Below, piece after piece: positions 1 to 8,009 of a stretch of DNA of 41,733 bases. How positions within the stretch are numbered: the stretch's first letter is position 1; each line of letters begins with the position of its first letter. The stretch comes from JAVBQG01 sp031549185 (GTDB taxonomy: Bacteria > Synergistota > Synergistia > Synergistales > Synergistaceae): assembly GCA_031549185.1 (NCBI GenBank), contig JAVBQG010000026.1, forward strand, positions 1-41,733. The letters are read 5' to 3'. Below the pieces are notes generated by a model. That model saw nothing but the letters and a program-made list of their open reading frames with translations. It was not told the origin of the DNA and searched no databases. The translations under genes and the position numbers were made by a program.

Positions 1-34
1 GCCTCACTTTCCGTATCGTTTCCACCGTCAGCAT
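1..34 (-). CDS. istA: IS21-family transposase IstA, N-terminal fragment running off the window
   Basis: Reading leftwards from an ATG at 34, the first 11 codons give MLTVETIRKVR, the usual start of IS21-family IstA transposases. A strong ribosome binding site (AAAAGGAG) lies immediately upstream. The rest of the gene is beyond the left edge, so intactness cannot be judged. The repeat-bearing IS end next to it (35-129) supports the call. Confidence 0.65.
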   Translation of the reverse strand, partial: MLTVETIRKVR

Positions 35-129
35 CTCCTTTTGCCCCCCGAGTTCCATTCTCGAGAGGCAGTCTCTCACGGTGGCCTACTTTTGCGTGCC
101 TATCTCAGATAAACTGGCCTATTTTGTCA
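35..129 (-). mobile_element. IS21-type terminal region with repeated TAGGC motifs
   Basis: Between the istA start and the broken IS5 transposase lie three spaced copies of a short motif (minus-strand sense): AGTAGGCCACC at 80-90, AGATAGGCAC at 96-105 and AATAGGCCAG at 114-123, about 17 bases apart. IS21-family ends carry several such internal repeats that bind transposase. The element end is probably near 127-129 (TGACAAAA in minus sense), exactly where homology of the neighbouring IS5 transposase stops. The target duplication cannot be checked because the other end is outside the window. Confidence 0.55.
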
Positions 130-1302
130 CGCCGCCCGACAGCCGTGGTCGCTCTTCAAATGCCCGATAATCGGCTCGATCGCATTTCGCCGGCGAAGGA
201 ATTTTTTGATCGTCGGCGTCCGTTTCCCTTTCACGCCGGGAATAAAGACATCGCAATGAACACCTTCCAGTAATCCGGCTCCCCGGTAGCCCTTGTCGCA
301 GTACGCTTCCTTCGGATAATGTCCGCCGATCCTCTGCGCCTGATCCAAACTCCGGGCAAGCGTGTGACCGTCGAACGGGTTGCCGGAAAACGCCTCCGCA
401 CCCACAACCCAGTTCTCCTTCGACGTGCTCACCACCGACACCTTGCTGCCGAATTCGTATTTCTTGTGCGCCTTGCCCTTCGCAATGCAGCTCACTTCCG
501 GGGCGAAGAAGCTGTACAGCTTGCCCTTGTCGCCTTTTTCCTGATGATAAGCACGCGCGGCAAGTTCAAGAACCTGCGCGAATTTCTCTGAAACCTCCGA
601 TGCCTTTCTGCCCACGTCGCGCAACAGCCTGCCCAGATACGTCCGAAGCGTCTTCGCGCACTTCTGCGCCTGCTTGAACTTGTGCGCATGCGCGAATCTC
701 GCGTACTCCCTGCCGAGCTTCGGCGCCAGGCGGGCGTAACTCTGCCGCAACGCAACCCCCTCCCGCCGGCTGCAGCGCACAATCAATTCGATTCCCTTGC
801 AGAGCAGCTTCGCGTTCGTCGGGAAGGTGATGTTCTTCTCCTGGACCGTCGTGTCGACGTTCATCCGCTTGAAGTCGCCCTCCTTCAGAAGTTCGCAGCG
901 TTGTGCCGCCTCGAGTGTCTGGGCGAGAAGGTCCTCGAACCCGCGAGAGCCGACTCGTTTCCGCCATCGCGTCATGGAGCTCGGATCCAGCGGCAGGCGG
1001 TGCATGAAGAACTCCATCCCGCAGAAGTACTGCCAGTACGGATTCTCGAGAAAACCCTCCACGACCCTCTCGTCCGAGAGCGCGTACATCCCCTTCAGGT
1101 AGTGAAGCCCTACCATCAGACGCGTCGGCAGACCCGGGTGCCCTTTGTCGGGAATGTAGATCTCCCCGAGCCTCTTCTCGAAGAAAGGCCAGTCGATCTT
1201 CCCGGCAAGGCGGGCAAGCGGATGGTCCGTGTCGATGATATTTTCGAGGCGGGATTCGAAGAGTCTGTTCTAGCTGTCGTGTACGGGTTTTTTCGGCTGC
1301 AT
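127..1302 (-). pseudogene. IS5-family transposase, amber codon at position 11 and C-terminus lost
   Basis: DDE transposase of the IS5 type. The gene starts at an ATG at 1302 (MQPKKPVHDS), preceded by a GGAGAAAAAGGGAGAG ribosome binding region. Codon 11 (1270-1272) is TAG where relatives have a sense codon, probably Gln. After it the same frame stays open to 127. The catalytic residues look intact: Asp in NVDTT, Asp in YCDKGYRG, and the Arg/Glu/Lys signature in RRRNAIEPIIGHLK. The protein stops five residues after LKSDH, where family members have roughly 40 more residues, because IS21-like sequence takes over. An internal start at 1116 would give a 329-residue product, but without the N-terminal region and the C-terminus it should be inactive. 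Confidence 0.8.
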
Positions 1303-1356
1303 TTTGCAAGATTCTCTCCCTTTTTCTCCGGTTTCTTGCAAAAAGATTACACCATT

Positions 1357-1397
1357 AAACCCCACAAGCATAGGCCATACCCATGCTTATGGGGTTT
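1357..1397. repeat. 15-bp inverted repeat, possible IS end or terminator-like hairpin
   Basis: The left arm at 1357-1371 (AAACCCCACAAGCAT) and the right arm at 1383-1397 match at 14 of 15 positions around an 11-base loop. It lies in the gap between the IS5 and IS630 remnants (1303-1573). The bases that follow (GGGGTTTTTCAGGGACGAC, from 1391) look like an IS terminus, possibly the right end of the IS5 element, but the partner end is not in the window. The rest of this gap shows only the IS5 ribosome binding site and AT-rich sequence. Confidence 0.4.
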
Positions 1398-1573
1398 TTC
1401 AGGGACGACTAAAGCGATAAATGGGTTGTCAACCCTTGTCAGCGCCGAATAAAATGTGGAAAAGTGGCGGTTAAAAATGCGCGGGGGTGTCATCAAATGG
1501 AGGTTTGAGAGCGCCAGCGACCTTGTGTAAAATTAGGCATAATTCCAATTCTAAATCATTAAGGCATCAATAA

Positions 1574-2357
1574 TCACGACCAGGTGACAATCGATCTCGT
1601 AATCCCCGGTGTGTTTTCAAGTCGTCGAAGCTCATCGACCAGATGATTCTCAAGAGCGTCGAGGCTCGAAAACACCCGGTTGTGAAAACCCTTCTCCTTC
1701 AACTCGTCCCAAATGTGCTCGACCGGGTTGAGTTCAGGGGAGTACGGCGGCAGGAAATACAGGCGCATGTTCGACGGAACCTCGAGCGACTTCGACCGGT
1801 GCCACCCCGCACAATCCAAGACCATGAGAATCTTTTCTCCTGCGTGCCGCAAAGATATCTCGTCCAGAAAAATCTGCATGCAATCCGTGCCACAATGTGG
1901 CAACACGAGACTTTCAAACCGCCCGTCGAGAACGCTCACCGCGCCATAGGCATACGTGTTTTCCTGGCTGACCAGAACCCGACATACGGGGCGTATCGGT
2001 TTGGGGCACCAGCAACGTCTGGTTTCCGAAATCAAGCCAAAGCGAGCCTCGTTCTGGAACATCACAAGCAGGGGAGAATCGGCGGCCCACCCTCGGGACG
2101 CCGTCACGATCTCCCGGCGTTTTTTTCCAGTTTTCCTGTACCTGTGGATCTGACTCCACATGTCGTTTGTCGGGCGCCAATTTGCGCCAGTCGTGCCGAT
2201 GCAGAAGATTGTAGGCGGATGCAAGAGCGACCTTTCTGCCGAGATGCCGTTCGAGAGCCTCGTGAATCTCTCCAACCACGAGTATGCCGCCACTTTTCGC
2301 CTTCTCAAAGAATGGCTCCAAAACCGCCCCTCGTTGTTTTATCTCTTCAACGGCCAA
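1574..2357 (-). pseudogene. IS630-family transposase remnant, 5' truncated and frameshifted
   Basis: Two reading frames together encode the second half of an IS630/Tc1-type transposase. From 2357 (TTG) to about 2120, frame one gives the second HTH region with LLHRHDWRKLAP. From there to 1574 another frame gives the catalytic domain with VLDCAGWHRSK and PPYSPELNPVEHIW. The frames meet at a run of seven A residues (plus-strand T run at about 2120-2126); one A fewer would join them. The first catalytic Asp, normally FQDE, is Asn here (FQNEARFG). About 100 N-terminal residues of the usual 340 are missing. It abuts and slightly overlaps the neighbouring exported-protein gene. It could be a slippage-expressed element, but the Asp-to-Asn change and the truncation argue for a dead copy. 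Confidence 0.75.
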
Positions 2358-2848
2358 ACGACGCTCAAAAACATCTTCTTCACATCCGCCGCCGCCTCTT
2401 TGTCCGCAGCCGGGTAGACCACGTAGGCGAAGACGCTGTTCTTGGTGTCGCCCAGCACTAGGATGCTCTGGCGCATCTGCGGTTTCGATTTGTCGGGCCC
2501 GGAGACCAGGATGCTTGCCATTTTGCCGTTGATGAAAATCTCCTCGCTCTCGGCAATGGCCAGGCCCGCCTCGGGCGCGTACGATTCGCGCACGAATTTC
2601 AGGGTCTCGGCATAGGGCTTCTTTTTCTTCTCCTCAAGGCGGAAGACGAAGTTTCTGTCCGGTTCCATCAGAAGCGCGTGCCTGTTTTCCCCGTCCTGCC
2701 CTGTGGGGTCCTCGACCTCCATCATGCCGTCGATCAGCTCGATCGACAGGTTCGCCGCGTCGATCGTCACACGCTCCGATGCCGGCGTTTGCGGTGCGAA
2801 CGCCAGTATTGCGAGAAGAACGAAGAGCCCCGTCGCCATACGCCTCAC
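2339..2848 (-). CDS. Small exported protein of unknown function
   Basis: A 169-residue protein. The start is placed at GTG 2848, which has a good ribosome binding site (GGGGGGA, 6 bases upstream); ATG 2839 is the alternative. The N-terminus has two Arg, a hydrophobic stretch and a likely cleavage after TPAS, so it should be secreted. The mature part is charged, with a K-rich LEEKKKKPYAETL segment and no motif I recognise. It lies 32 bases downstream of hisF on the same strand and may be cotranscribed. Its last residues (VVWPLKR) and TAA stop overlap the frame of the IS630 remnant, so the native C-terminus may have been replaced by IS sequence. Confidence 0.6.
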   Translation of the reverse strand: MRRMATGLFVLLAILAFAPQTPASERVTIDAANLSIELIDGMMEVEDPTGQDGENRHALLMEPDRNFVFRLEEKKKKPYAETLKFVRESYAPEAGLAIAESEEIFINGKMASILVSGPDKSKPQMRQSILVLGDTKNSVFAYVVYPAADKEAAADVKKMFLSVVWPLKR

Positions 2849-2880
2849 GATAAATCCCCCCAGCTCGCGAAATATTTTGG

Positions 2881-3633
2881 TTATAACCTCACCGGCACGC
2901 CGTTCTCTTTCAGGTAGCCCTTCAAATCGCAGATTCGGATCTCGCCGAAGTGGAAGACCGACGCCATCAGCGCCGCGTCCACGCCCGCGCGGAACGCCTC
3001 CAGCGCGTGCTCCATCGTGCCGGCGCCGCCCGAGGCGATGATTGGCACGTCGACCGCCCCGGCGACGAGTTTTAAAAATTCCGTGTCGTAGCCGATCTTG
3101 GTTCCGTCGCGGTCCATCGACGTGATCAGCAGCTCGCCCGCGCCGCGCAGGGCCGCTTCTTTGCACCAGTCGAGCCCTTCTCTGCCCGTATTCGTCTTGC
3201 CGCCCTCGATGTAGACGTCCCAGCCTTTCTCCGATCTTTTCACGTCTACCGCGACCACGACCGCCTGGCGTCCGAGCGCCGTTGCGCACGCGGCGATCAG
3301 CTCCGGGCGTCTGACTGCGGCGGTGTTGAGCGAGATCTTGTCCGCGCCGATCGCCACGAGGTTCACCGCGTCCTGGGCGGACGAGATGCCCCCTCCGACG
3401 GTGAAGGGAATGGAGATGGCGTCTGCCACCACCTTGACCCACTCCAGCATCGTCGTGCGGCGCTCGTTCGAGGCCGAGATATCCAGAAAAGTCAGTTCAT
3501 CGGCTCCCTCGTTCATATACGTGGCGGCCAGGGTGGCTGGATCCCCGGCGTCCCTCAGGTTTACGAAGTTGATCCCTTTCACTACGCGCCCGTCCTTCAC
3601 GTCGAGGCAGGGGATGATCCGTTTTGTCAGCAT
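2881..3633 (-). CDS. hisF: Imidazole glycerol phosphate synthase cyclase subunit HisF
   Basis: A 250-residue (beta/alpha)8-barrel enzyme. With HisH it converts PRFAR plus glutamine-derived ammonia to imidazole glycerol phosphate and AICAR, the step joining histidine and purine biosynthesis in the cytosol. Both catalytic aspartates fall at the family positions: D11 in PCLDVKDGRVVKG and D130 in VAVDVKR. The phosphate-binding segments TVGGGISS and IIASGGAGTM are present. It starts four bases after the hisH stop, with its ribosome binding site (AAGGGAGA) inside the end of hisH. No other his gene is in the window. Confidence 0.95.
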   Translation of the reverse strand: MLTKRIIPCLDVKDGRVVKGINFVNLRDAGDPATLAATYMNEGADELTFLDISASNERRTTMLEWVKVVADAISIPFTVGGGISSAQDAVNLVAIGADKISLNTAAVRRPELIAACATALGRQAVVVAVDVKRSEKGWDVYIEGGKTNTGREGLDWCKEAALRGAGELLITSMDRDGTKIGYDTEFLKLVAGAVDVPIIASGGAGTMEHALEAFRAGVDAALMASVFHFGEIRICDLKGYLKENGVPVRL

Positions 3634-3637
3634 ATTG

Positions 3638-4303
3638 CTATCTCCCTTCCGTTTCGGTCATGTATCGCAAGGTTTTCCCGAGAAACGCGATCCCCTCCGG
3701 CCCGCTGCGCTCGGGGTGAAACTGGAAGCCGACGACGGAGCCGTTTTGCGCCACGGAGGCGAAACGGACTCCGTCGACCTTTGTGGCGGCAACGCAGTGT
3801 GGCGAATTTTCCTCCGCCGCGTAGCTGTGGACGAAGTAGAAATTCTGCGTCTCGGCCGCGAGAGAGGTGAGCACCCCTGCGTTCTCGCACCACTGCAGCG
3901 TGTTCCAGCCCATGTGCGGTGTCTTTGCGATGCCCGCGAGGCGTGTCACATGCCCCTGCAGAAGTCCGAGCCCTTTGGTGAGGCCGTTTTCGTCGCTCTC
4001 TGCGCAGAGCAGCTGCATACCGACACAGATGCCGAGCAACGGGCGCTTCTCTTTCGCCCATCGCACGAGGACCTCGGGCCAGCCAAGGGCCGCCAGCCGC
4101 TCGAAGGCAGTGCGAAAGGCGCCCACGCCGGGCAGCAGCAGCAGCGCGGGGTTCGTATTTTCAAGGTCGGTTGGATTTTGCAGCAACGCCTGCGGAAAGT
4201 CCAGTTTGTCGAGTGCGCGCCGGACGTTGCCGAGGTTGCCCGCGCCGTAATTGATCACGCCGACGAGCGGCTTCCCGTTTTGACTGTCGTGGATCGAGTT
4301 CAT
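3638..4303 (-). CDS. hisH: Imidazole glycerol phosphate synthase glutaminase subunit HisH
   Basis: A 221-residue class I glutamine amidotransferase that supplies ammonia to HisF. The triad is visible: Cys93 in GICVGMQLL, His196 and Glu198 in GFQFHPERSG. PGVGAF and YFVHSY are also typical. The frame is open upstream to 4495, but that extension has no HisH-like sequence. The ATG at 4303 (MNSIHDSQNGKPLVGVINYG) fits the family length and follows AGGGGA. It is divergent from the regulator at 4544, across a 240-base gap. Confidence 0.93.
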   Translation of the reverse strand: MNSIHDSQNGKPLVGVINYGAGNLGNVRRALDKLDFPQALLQNPTDLENTNPALLLLPGVGAFRTAFERLAALGWPEVLVRWAKEKRPLLGICVGMQLLCAESDENGLTKGLGLLQGHVTRLAGIAKTPHMGWNTLQWCENAGVLTSLAAETQNFYFVHSYAAEENSPHCVAATKVDGVRFASVAQNGSVVGFQFHPERSGPEGIAFLGKTLRYMTETEGR

Positions 4304-4443
4304 TATAGATGACGGTCCCCTCTTCATCAGATTAGTACGCTGAGAAATTGTATCACAATCGGTGCCTCGGAGCAGCGGTAAGGCATCGTCGCAAGCACGT
4401 GTCATTACAATAATTTTCTCTGTGCATATTTTATCGAGGAGTA

Positions 4444-4470
4444 TTGACAAGGTTATGAGGAAGTTGTAAG
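4444..4470 (+). promoter_or_regulatory. Weak candidate promoter for the regulator-dpaL transcript
   Basis: A perfect TTGACA at 4444-4449 lies about 95 bases before the regulator start, but the best -10-like string (TGTAAG, 4465-4470) is only 15 bases on and matches 4 of 6. The surrounding 4380-4543 is AT-rich, unlike the genes, so a promoter is expected here. The exact position is uncertain. Confidence 0.3.
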
Positions 4471-4543
4471 GTTCTTGAAAAGAAAAAATTAACACGTCAA
4501 AAAAATTTTATCATTTATTCGATTCGCCAGTCGGGGGTGTGTT

Positions 4544-5206
4544 GTGTTGACGTCGGAAGAAAAAGTCAGGTCTTACCTGCCACTGGTCGACTTTTTAGCG
4601 GAGATCACCGGTCCGTTCTCGGAGGTGGTTCTGCACGACGTCCGGGACAAAGAGCACTCCCTCGTCGCCATCCGCAACGGGCAGCTCTCGGGCCGGGAGG
4701 TCGGCGCTCCGATGACCGATTTTGCGTCGCAGATTCTGAAGCGCGGGGAGCACAACAGCAAGGACTTCATCTCCAATTACCTCGGTAAAGCCGGCAGCGC
4801 CGGTAAATTTCTCAAATCCTCCACCTATTTTATCAAAGACGACGAAGGCAAAATCATCGGCATGCTTGGTATCAACACGGATCTCTCCCCGTTCTGGGAG
4901 GTTCAACAAATCGTGGGGCAGTTCCTCTCTGTGAACGAGACCATCAATGGAGAGGAGAACGCGGAGGCGCCCGTCGCCGCGGAGGAACCTCGCCTGTCGA
5001 TCAGCGACATGGTGCACGCCGTCATGGAGGAGGTCCTGGGCTCCTACTCGATCGACACGGCGCGCATGACGACCGAGGAGAAGAAGGAGATCGTGGAGGA
5101 GCTCAACGCGAAGGGCGTCTTCCTGTTGAAGGGGACGGTCGCCGAAGTGGCGCAGAGGCTCGATGTATCCGAGCAGACGATTTACAGGTATCTCAAAAAT
5201 TTCTGA
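4544..5206 (+). CDS. YheO/DauR-type transcriptional regulator (PAS-like plus HTH)
   Basis: A 220-residue regulator. Residues 1-120 match the YheO-like PAS domain (ITGPFSEVVLHD, STYFIKDDEGKIIGMLGIN). The C-terminal part from about 150 is the DauR-type helix-turn-helix (VAEVAQRLDVSEQTIYRYL). DauR relatives control amino-acid catabolism genes in response to small effectors. The start is GTG 4544, with GGGGGTG just upstream. The stop is 13 bases before dpaL, so it is probably cotranscribed with, and a regulator of, the cluster that follows. The effector is unknown; diaminopropionate, urate or another purine product would make sense. Confidence 0.88.
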   Translation: MLTSEEKVRSYLPLVDFLAEITGPFSEVVLHDVRDKEHSLVAIRNGQLSGREVGAPMTDFASQILKRGEHNSKDFISNYLGKAGSAGKFLKSSTYFIKDDEGKIIGMLGINTDLSPFWEVQQIVGQFLSVNETINGEENAEAPVAAEEPRLSISDMVHAVMEEVLGSYSIDTARMTTEEKKEIVEELNAKGVFLLKGTVAEVAQRLDVSEQTIYRYLKNF

Positions 5207-5219
5207 GGGGGAGTTTGCC

Positions 5220-6461
5220 ATGCAGGAGTCGAACGAGAAAATTCTGTGGGTGTCCAATGAGAACACGGGTTACTTCAAGAAGCCGGCGGCGAGCGTCGCG
5301 GATTTCGAGCCGAAGGAGATGGAGGCGGTCCGCAAGTTCCATTCGACCATACCGGGCTACAAGCCGACGCCGCTGCGCGATCTGAAGGAGCTCGCCTCGA
5401 TGCTGGGCGTAAAGGCGGTCTATCTGAAGGACGAGTCCTACCGCTTCGGCCTCAACGCCTTCAAGGTCCTCGGCGGCTCCTACGCGATCGCGAAGTACCT
5501 CGCGGAGCGCCTCGGCAAGGATCTGACGCAGCTCCCCTACGACGTGCTCACGAGCGGGGAGACGAAGAAGCAGCTCGGCGAGGTGACGTTCGCCACCACG
5601 ACCGACGGCAACCACGGTCGCGGCGTCGCCTGGACGGCGCGCGTGTTGCGGCAGAACTCGGTGGTCTACATGCCGAAGGGCTCCTCGAAGCAGCGCTTCG
5701 ACGCCATCGCGGCGGAAGGCGCGAAGGTCACGATCCGCGACTGCAACTACGACGACTCCGTACGGCTCACGGCCGAGGAGGCGAACGAGAAGGGCTGGGT
5801 TGTCGTGCAGGACACGGCCTGGGAGGGCTACGAGGATATCCCGCTCTGGATCATGCAGGGCTACGGCACGATGGCAAACGAGGCGCTCGAACAGCTCCGC
5901 GGCTACGGCGCGGGCGACCCGACCCACGTCTTCATCCAGGCGGGCGTCGGCTCCCTCGCGGGCATGGTGCAGGCCTTCTTCACCGCCCACTTCCCGCAGA
6001 AGGCGCCACGCGTCCTCGTGGCCGAAGCCAATAAGGCCGACTGTTACTATCGCTCGATGATGGCGGGCGACGGCAAGCCGCACGCGGTGACCGGCGACCT
6101 CGATACATTGATGGCAGGGTTGGCCTGCGGCGAGGCGAACACGATCGCGTTCGACATCCTGCGCGACTACGCCTCCGCCTTCGTCTCCTGCCCCGACTAC
6201 GTCGCGGCGCGCGGCATGCGGGTGCTGGGCAATCCCTTGAAGGGTGACCCGTACGTCTGCTCCGGCGAATCCGGCGCGGTGACGGCGGGTCTCTTGACCT
6301 TCATCATGCAGGACGGCGACCTCAAGGGGCTGCGCAACGCGCTCGGCCTCGACAAGAATTCGACCGTGGTGCTCTTCAGCACAGAGGGCGACACCGACCC
6401 GGGGCGCTACCGCAGTGTCGTCTGGGACGGCGAGTTCCCGACGGCGGGGATGATGAAATAA
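5220..6461 (+). CDS. dpaL: 2,3-diaminopropionate ammonia-lyase
   Basis: A 413-residue fold-type II PLP enzyme (YgeX), which cleaves 2,3-diaminopropionate to pyruvate and two ammonia. The PLP lysine is Lys82 in RFGLNAFKVLGG. Asp129 in TTDGNHGRG and Asp198 in VVQDTAWEGY correspond to the aspartates that act on the D- and L-isomers in E. coli YgeX. The start is ATG 5220 with GAGGGGGAG upstream; earlier in-frame starts would run into the regulator gene. In the purine/urate cluster this enzyme is thought to perform the last step, releasing pyruvate for fermentation. Confidence 0.95.
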   Translation: MQESNEKILWVSNENTGYFKKPAASVADFEPKEMEAVRKFHSTIPGYKPTPLRDLKELASMLGVKAVYLKDESYRFGLNAFKVLGGSYAIAKYLAERLGKDLTQLPYDVLTSGETKKQLGEVTFATTTDGNHGRGVAWTARVLRQNSVVYMPKGSSKQRFDAIAAEGAKVTIRDCNYDDSVRLTAEEANEKGWVVVQDTAWEGYEDIPLWIMQGYGTMANEALEQLRGYGAGDPTHVFIQAGVGSLAGMVQAFFTAHFPQKAPRVLVAEANKADCYYRSMMAGDGKPHAVTGDLDTLMAGLACGEANTIAFDILRDYASAFVSCPDYVAARGMRVLGNPLKGDPYVCSGESGAVTAGLLTFIMQDGDLKGLRNALGLDKNSTVVLFSTEGDTDPGRYRSVVWDGEFPTAGMMK

Positions 6462-6467
6462 CGCTCC

Positions 6468-6523
6468 TTTCGTAGCAACGCGCATTGCGCGTCCGCGGAC
6501 GGCCAATGGCCGTCCCTACGAAA
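6468..6523. repeat. Palindromic intergenic repeat, family A-like, variant copy
   Basis: Outer inverted arms TTTCGTAG (6468-6475) and CTACGAAA (6516-6523) enclose two inner hairpins: ACGCGC-att-GCGCGT, and GGACGGC-caat-GGCCGTCC. The layout (two hairpins inside outer arms ending in GTAG/CTAC) matches the copies at 7905, 11300 and 20506, although the arm sequence differs. It fills most of the gap between dpaL and ssnA. Confidence 0.6.
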
Positions 6524-6563
6524 AACGGCAGGCTTAGGGTTGATTTGCGAGGAGGGGATAGGG

Positions 6564-7895
6564 ATGCTTCTGATCGGCAACGGAACGACGATCACGCGCG
6601 ACGAGAGAAACCCGTTTCTGCCCGACGGCTGCGTGGCGGTCGACGGCAAGCTGATCGCCGAGGTCGGCCCGACGGCGGCGATGCGAGAGAAGCACAAGGG
6701 CGCCCAGTTCGTCGACGCACGCGGCGGCGTCATCATGCCGGGCTTCATCAACGCCCACATGCACTACTACAGCGCGTTCTCGCGCGGGTTCGGCGGCACG
6801 GGCGACGCCGCGCCGGCGGAGAACTTCGTCGAGGTCCTCGAGCGCCTCTGGTGGCGGCTCGACAAGGCCCTGACGCTGGAGGACACGTATTACAGCGCGA
6901 TGGTCTGCATGATCGACTGCATCAAAAACGGCACGACGACGGTGATCGACCACCACGCAAGCCCCTGCGCGGTGCGCGGCAGCCTCTTCAAGATCGCGGA
7001 CGCCGCGCGCGAGACGGGCATCCGCAGCTGCCTCTGCTATGAGGTATCCGACCGCGACGGCGAGAAGATCATGCGCGAGGGCATCGAGGAGAACGTCGAC
7101 TTCATCAAATACGCTGAGGGCGACGGCGACCTGCTGGCCGGCACGTTCGGCCTGCACGCGTCGATGACCCTCTCGAACGAGACGCTCGAGGCTTGCGCGA
7201 AGGCGACCGCGGGCATGAACGCGGGCTATCACGTGCACGTGGCCGAGGGGCCGGGCGACGAGGCCGACTCCGAGCAGAAATACGGCAAACGGATCCTGGA
7301 GCGTTTCAAGGAGTTCGGCGTCATCGGCAACCGCTCGATCGCCGTTCACTGCATCCACGTGAACGAGGGCGAGAAGGCGATCCTGCGCGAGACGGGGACG
7401 GCCGTGGTGCACAACCCCGAGTCGAACATGGGCAACGCGGTCGGCTGCAGCCCCGTGCTGGACATGTTCGCCAAGGGCATCCTGCTCGGGCTGGGTACCG
7501 ACGGCTACGTCAGCGACATGATCCAGTCGTTCAAGATGGCGAACGCCTTGCACAAGCACGAAAACAAGCACCCGAACGCCGCCTGGGGCGAGATCCCGGC
7601 GATGCTCTTCGAGAACAACATCACCATCGCCGAGCGCTACTTCTACACGCCGGTGGGGCGCCTGGCGCCGGGGTACTCGGCGGACGTGATCGTCTCCGAC
7701 TACCTACCGCCGACGGCGCTCACGGACCGGAATATCAACGGGCATCTGCTCTTCGGGACGAGCGGGCGGAGCGTGACGACGACGGTGGCGCGCGGCAAGG
7801 TGCTGATGGAGGACCGCAAGCTGATCGACATCGACGAGGCCGAGGTCTCCGCGAAGGCGCGCGAGTGCTCGAAGAAGGTCTGGGAGAGATTCTAG
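6564..7895 (+). CDS. ssnA: SsnA-type putative aminohydrolase (amidohydrolase superfamily)
   Basis: A 443-residue metal-dependent hydrolase of the cytosine-deaminase/chlorohydrolase branch, SsnA group, a fixed partner of ygfK and Se-dependent molybdenum hydroxylases. The metal ligands are visible: His65/His67 in INAHMHYYS, then YHVHVAEG, AVHCIHVN and Asp in LGLGTDGY. The start is ATG 6564 with GAGGAGGGGATAGGG upstream; an upstream in-frame TTG at 6540 lies before that ribosome binding site. The exact substrate is not established; genetics in E. coli and gut anaerobes place it in purine/urate breakdown. Confidence 0.92.
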   Translation: MLLIGNGTTITRDERNPFLPDGCVAVDGKLIAEVGPTAAMREKHKGAQFVDARGGVIMPGFINAHMHYYSAFSRGFGGTGDAAPAENFVEVLERLWWRLDKALTLEDTYYSAMVCMIDCIKNGTTTVIDHHASPCAVRGSLFKIADAARETGIRSCLCYEVSDRDGEKIMREGIEENVDFIKYAEGDGDLLAGTFGLHASMTLSNETLEACAKATAGMNAGYHVHVAEGPGDEADSEQKYGKRILERFKEFGVIGNRSIAVHCIHVNEGEKAILRETGTAVVHNPESNMGNAVGCSPVLDMFAKGILLGLGTDGYVSDMIQSFKMANALHKHENKHPNAAWGEIPAMLFENNITIAERYFYTPVGRLAPGYSADVIVSDYLPPTALTDRNINGHLLFGTSGRSVTTTVARGKVLMEDRKLIDIDEAEVSAKARECSKKVWERF

Positions 7896-7904
7896 CGTAA
7901 TTTT

Positions 7905-7979
7905 GGGGCGAACAGCGTTCGCCCGCTGTGTTCCAAAAACCGCCGCGGGCGGCGGGCGCACACTGTGCGCCCCTACGAA
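7905..7979. repeat. Palindromic intergenic repeat, family A copy
   Basis: The first hairpin is GGGGCGAAC-agc-GTTCGCCC from 7905, and the second is GGGCGCAC-act-GTGCGCCC (7954-7972) followed by CTACG. The ends show the GGGGCG...CGCCCCTAC signature shared with 11300-11378. It fills the gap between ssnA and ygfK. Confidence 0.75.
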
Positions 7980-8009
7980 GGGCGGGCTAACCTGGGGGGA
8001 GTTGTAAAC

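Noticed and set aside
1270..1272. In-frame TAG in the IS5 transposase as a recoded (pyrrolysine) codon
   Set aside because: TAG ends ssnA and other genes here, no Pyl machinery is in view, and the gene is also truncated, so a nonsense mutation is simpler.
4304..4495. Longer N-terminus for HisH
   Set aside because: The upstream codons show no HisH similarity and cross the intergenic promoter region; ATG 4303 matches the family length.
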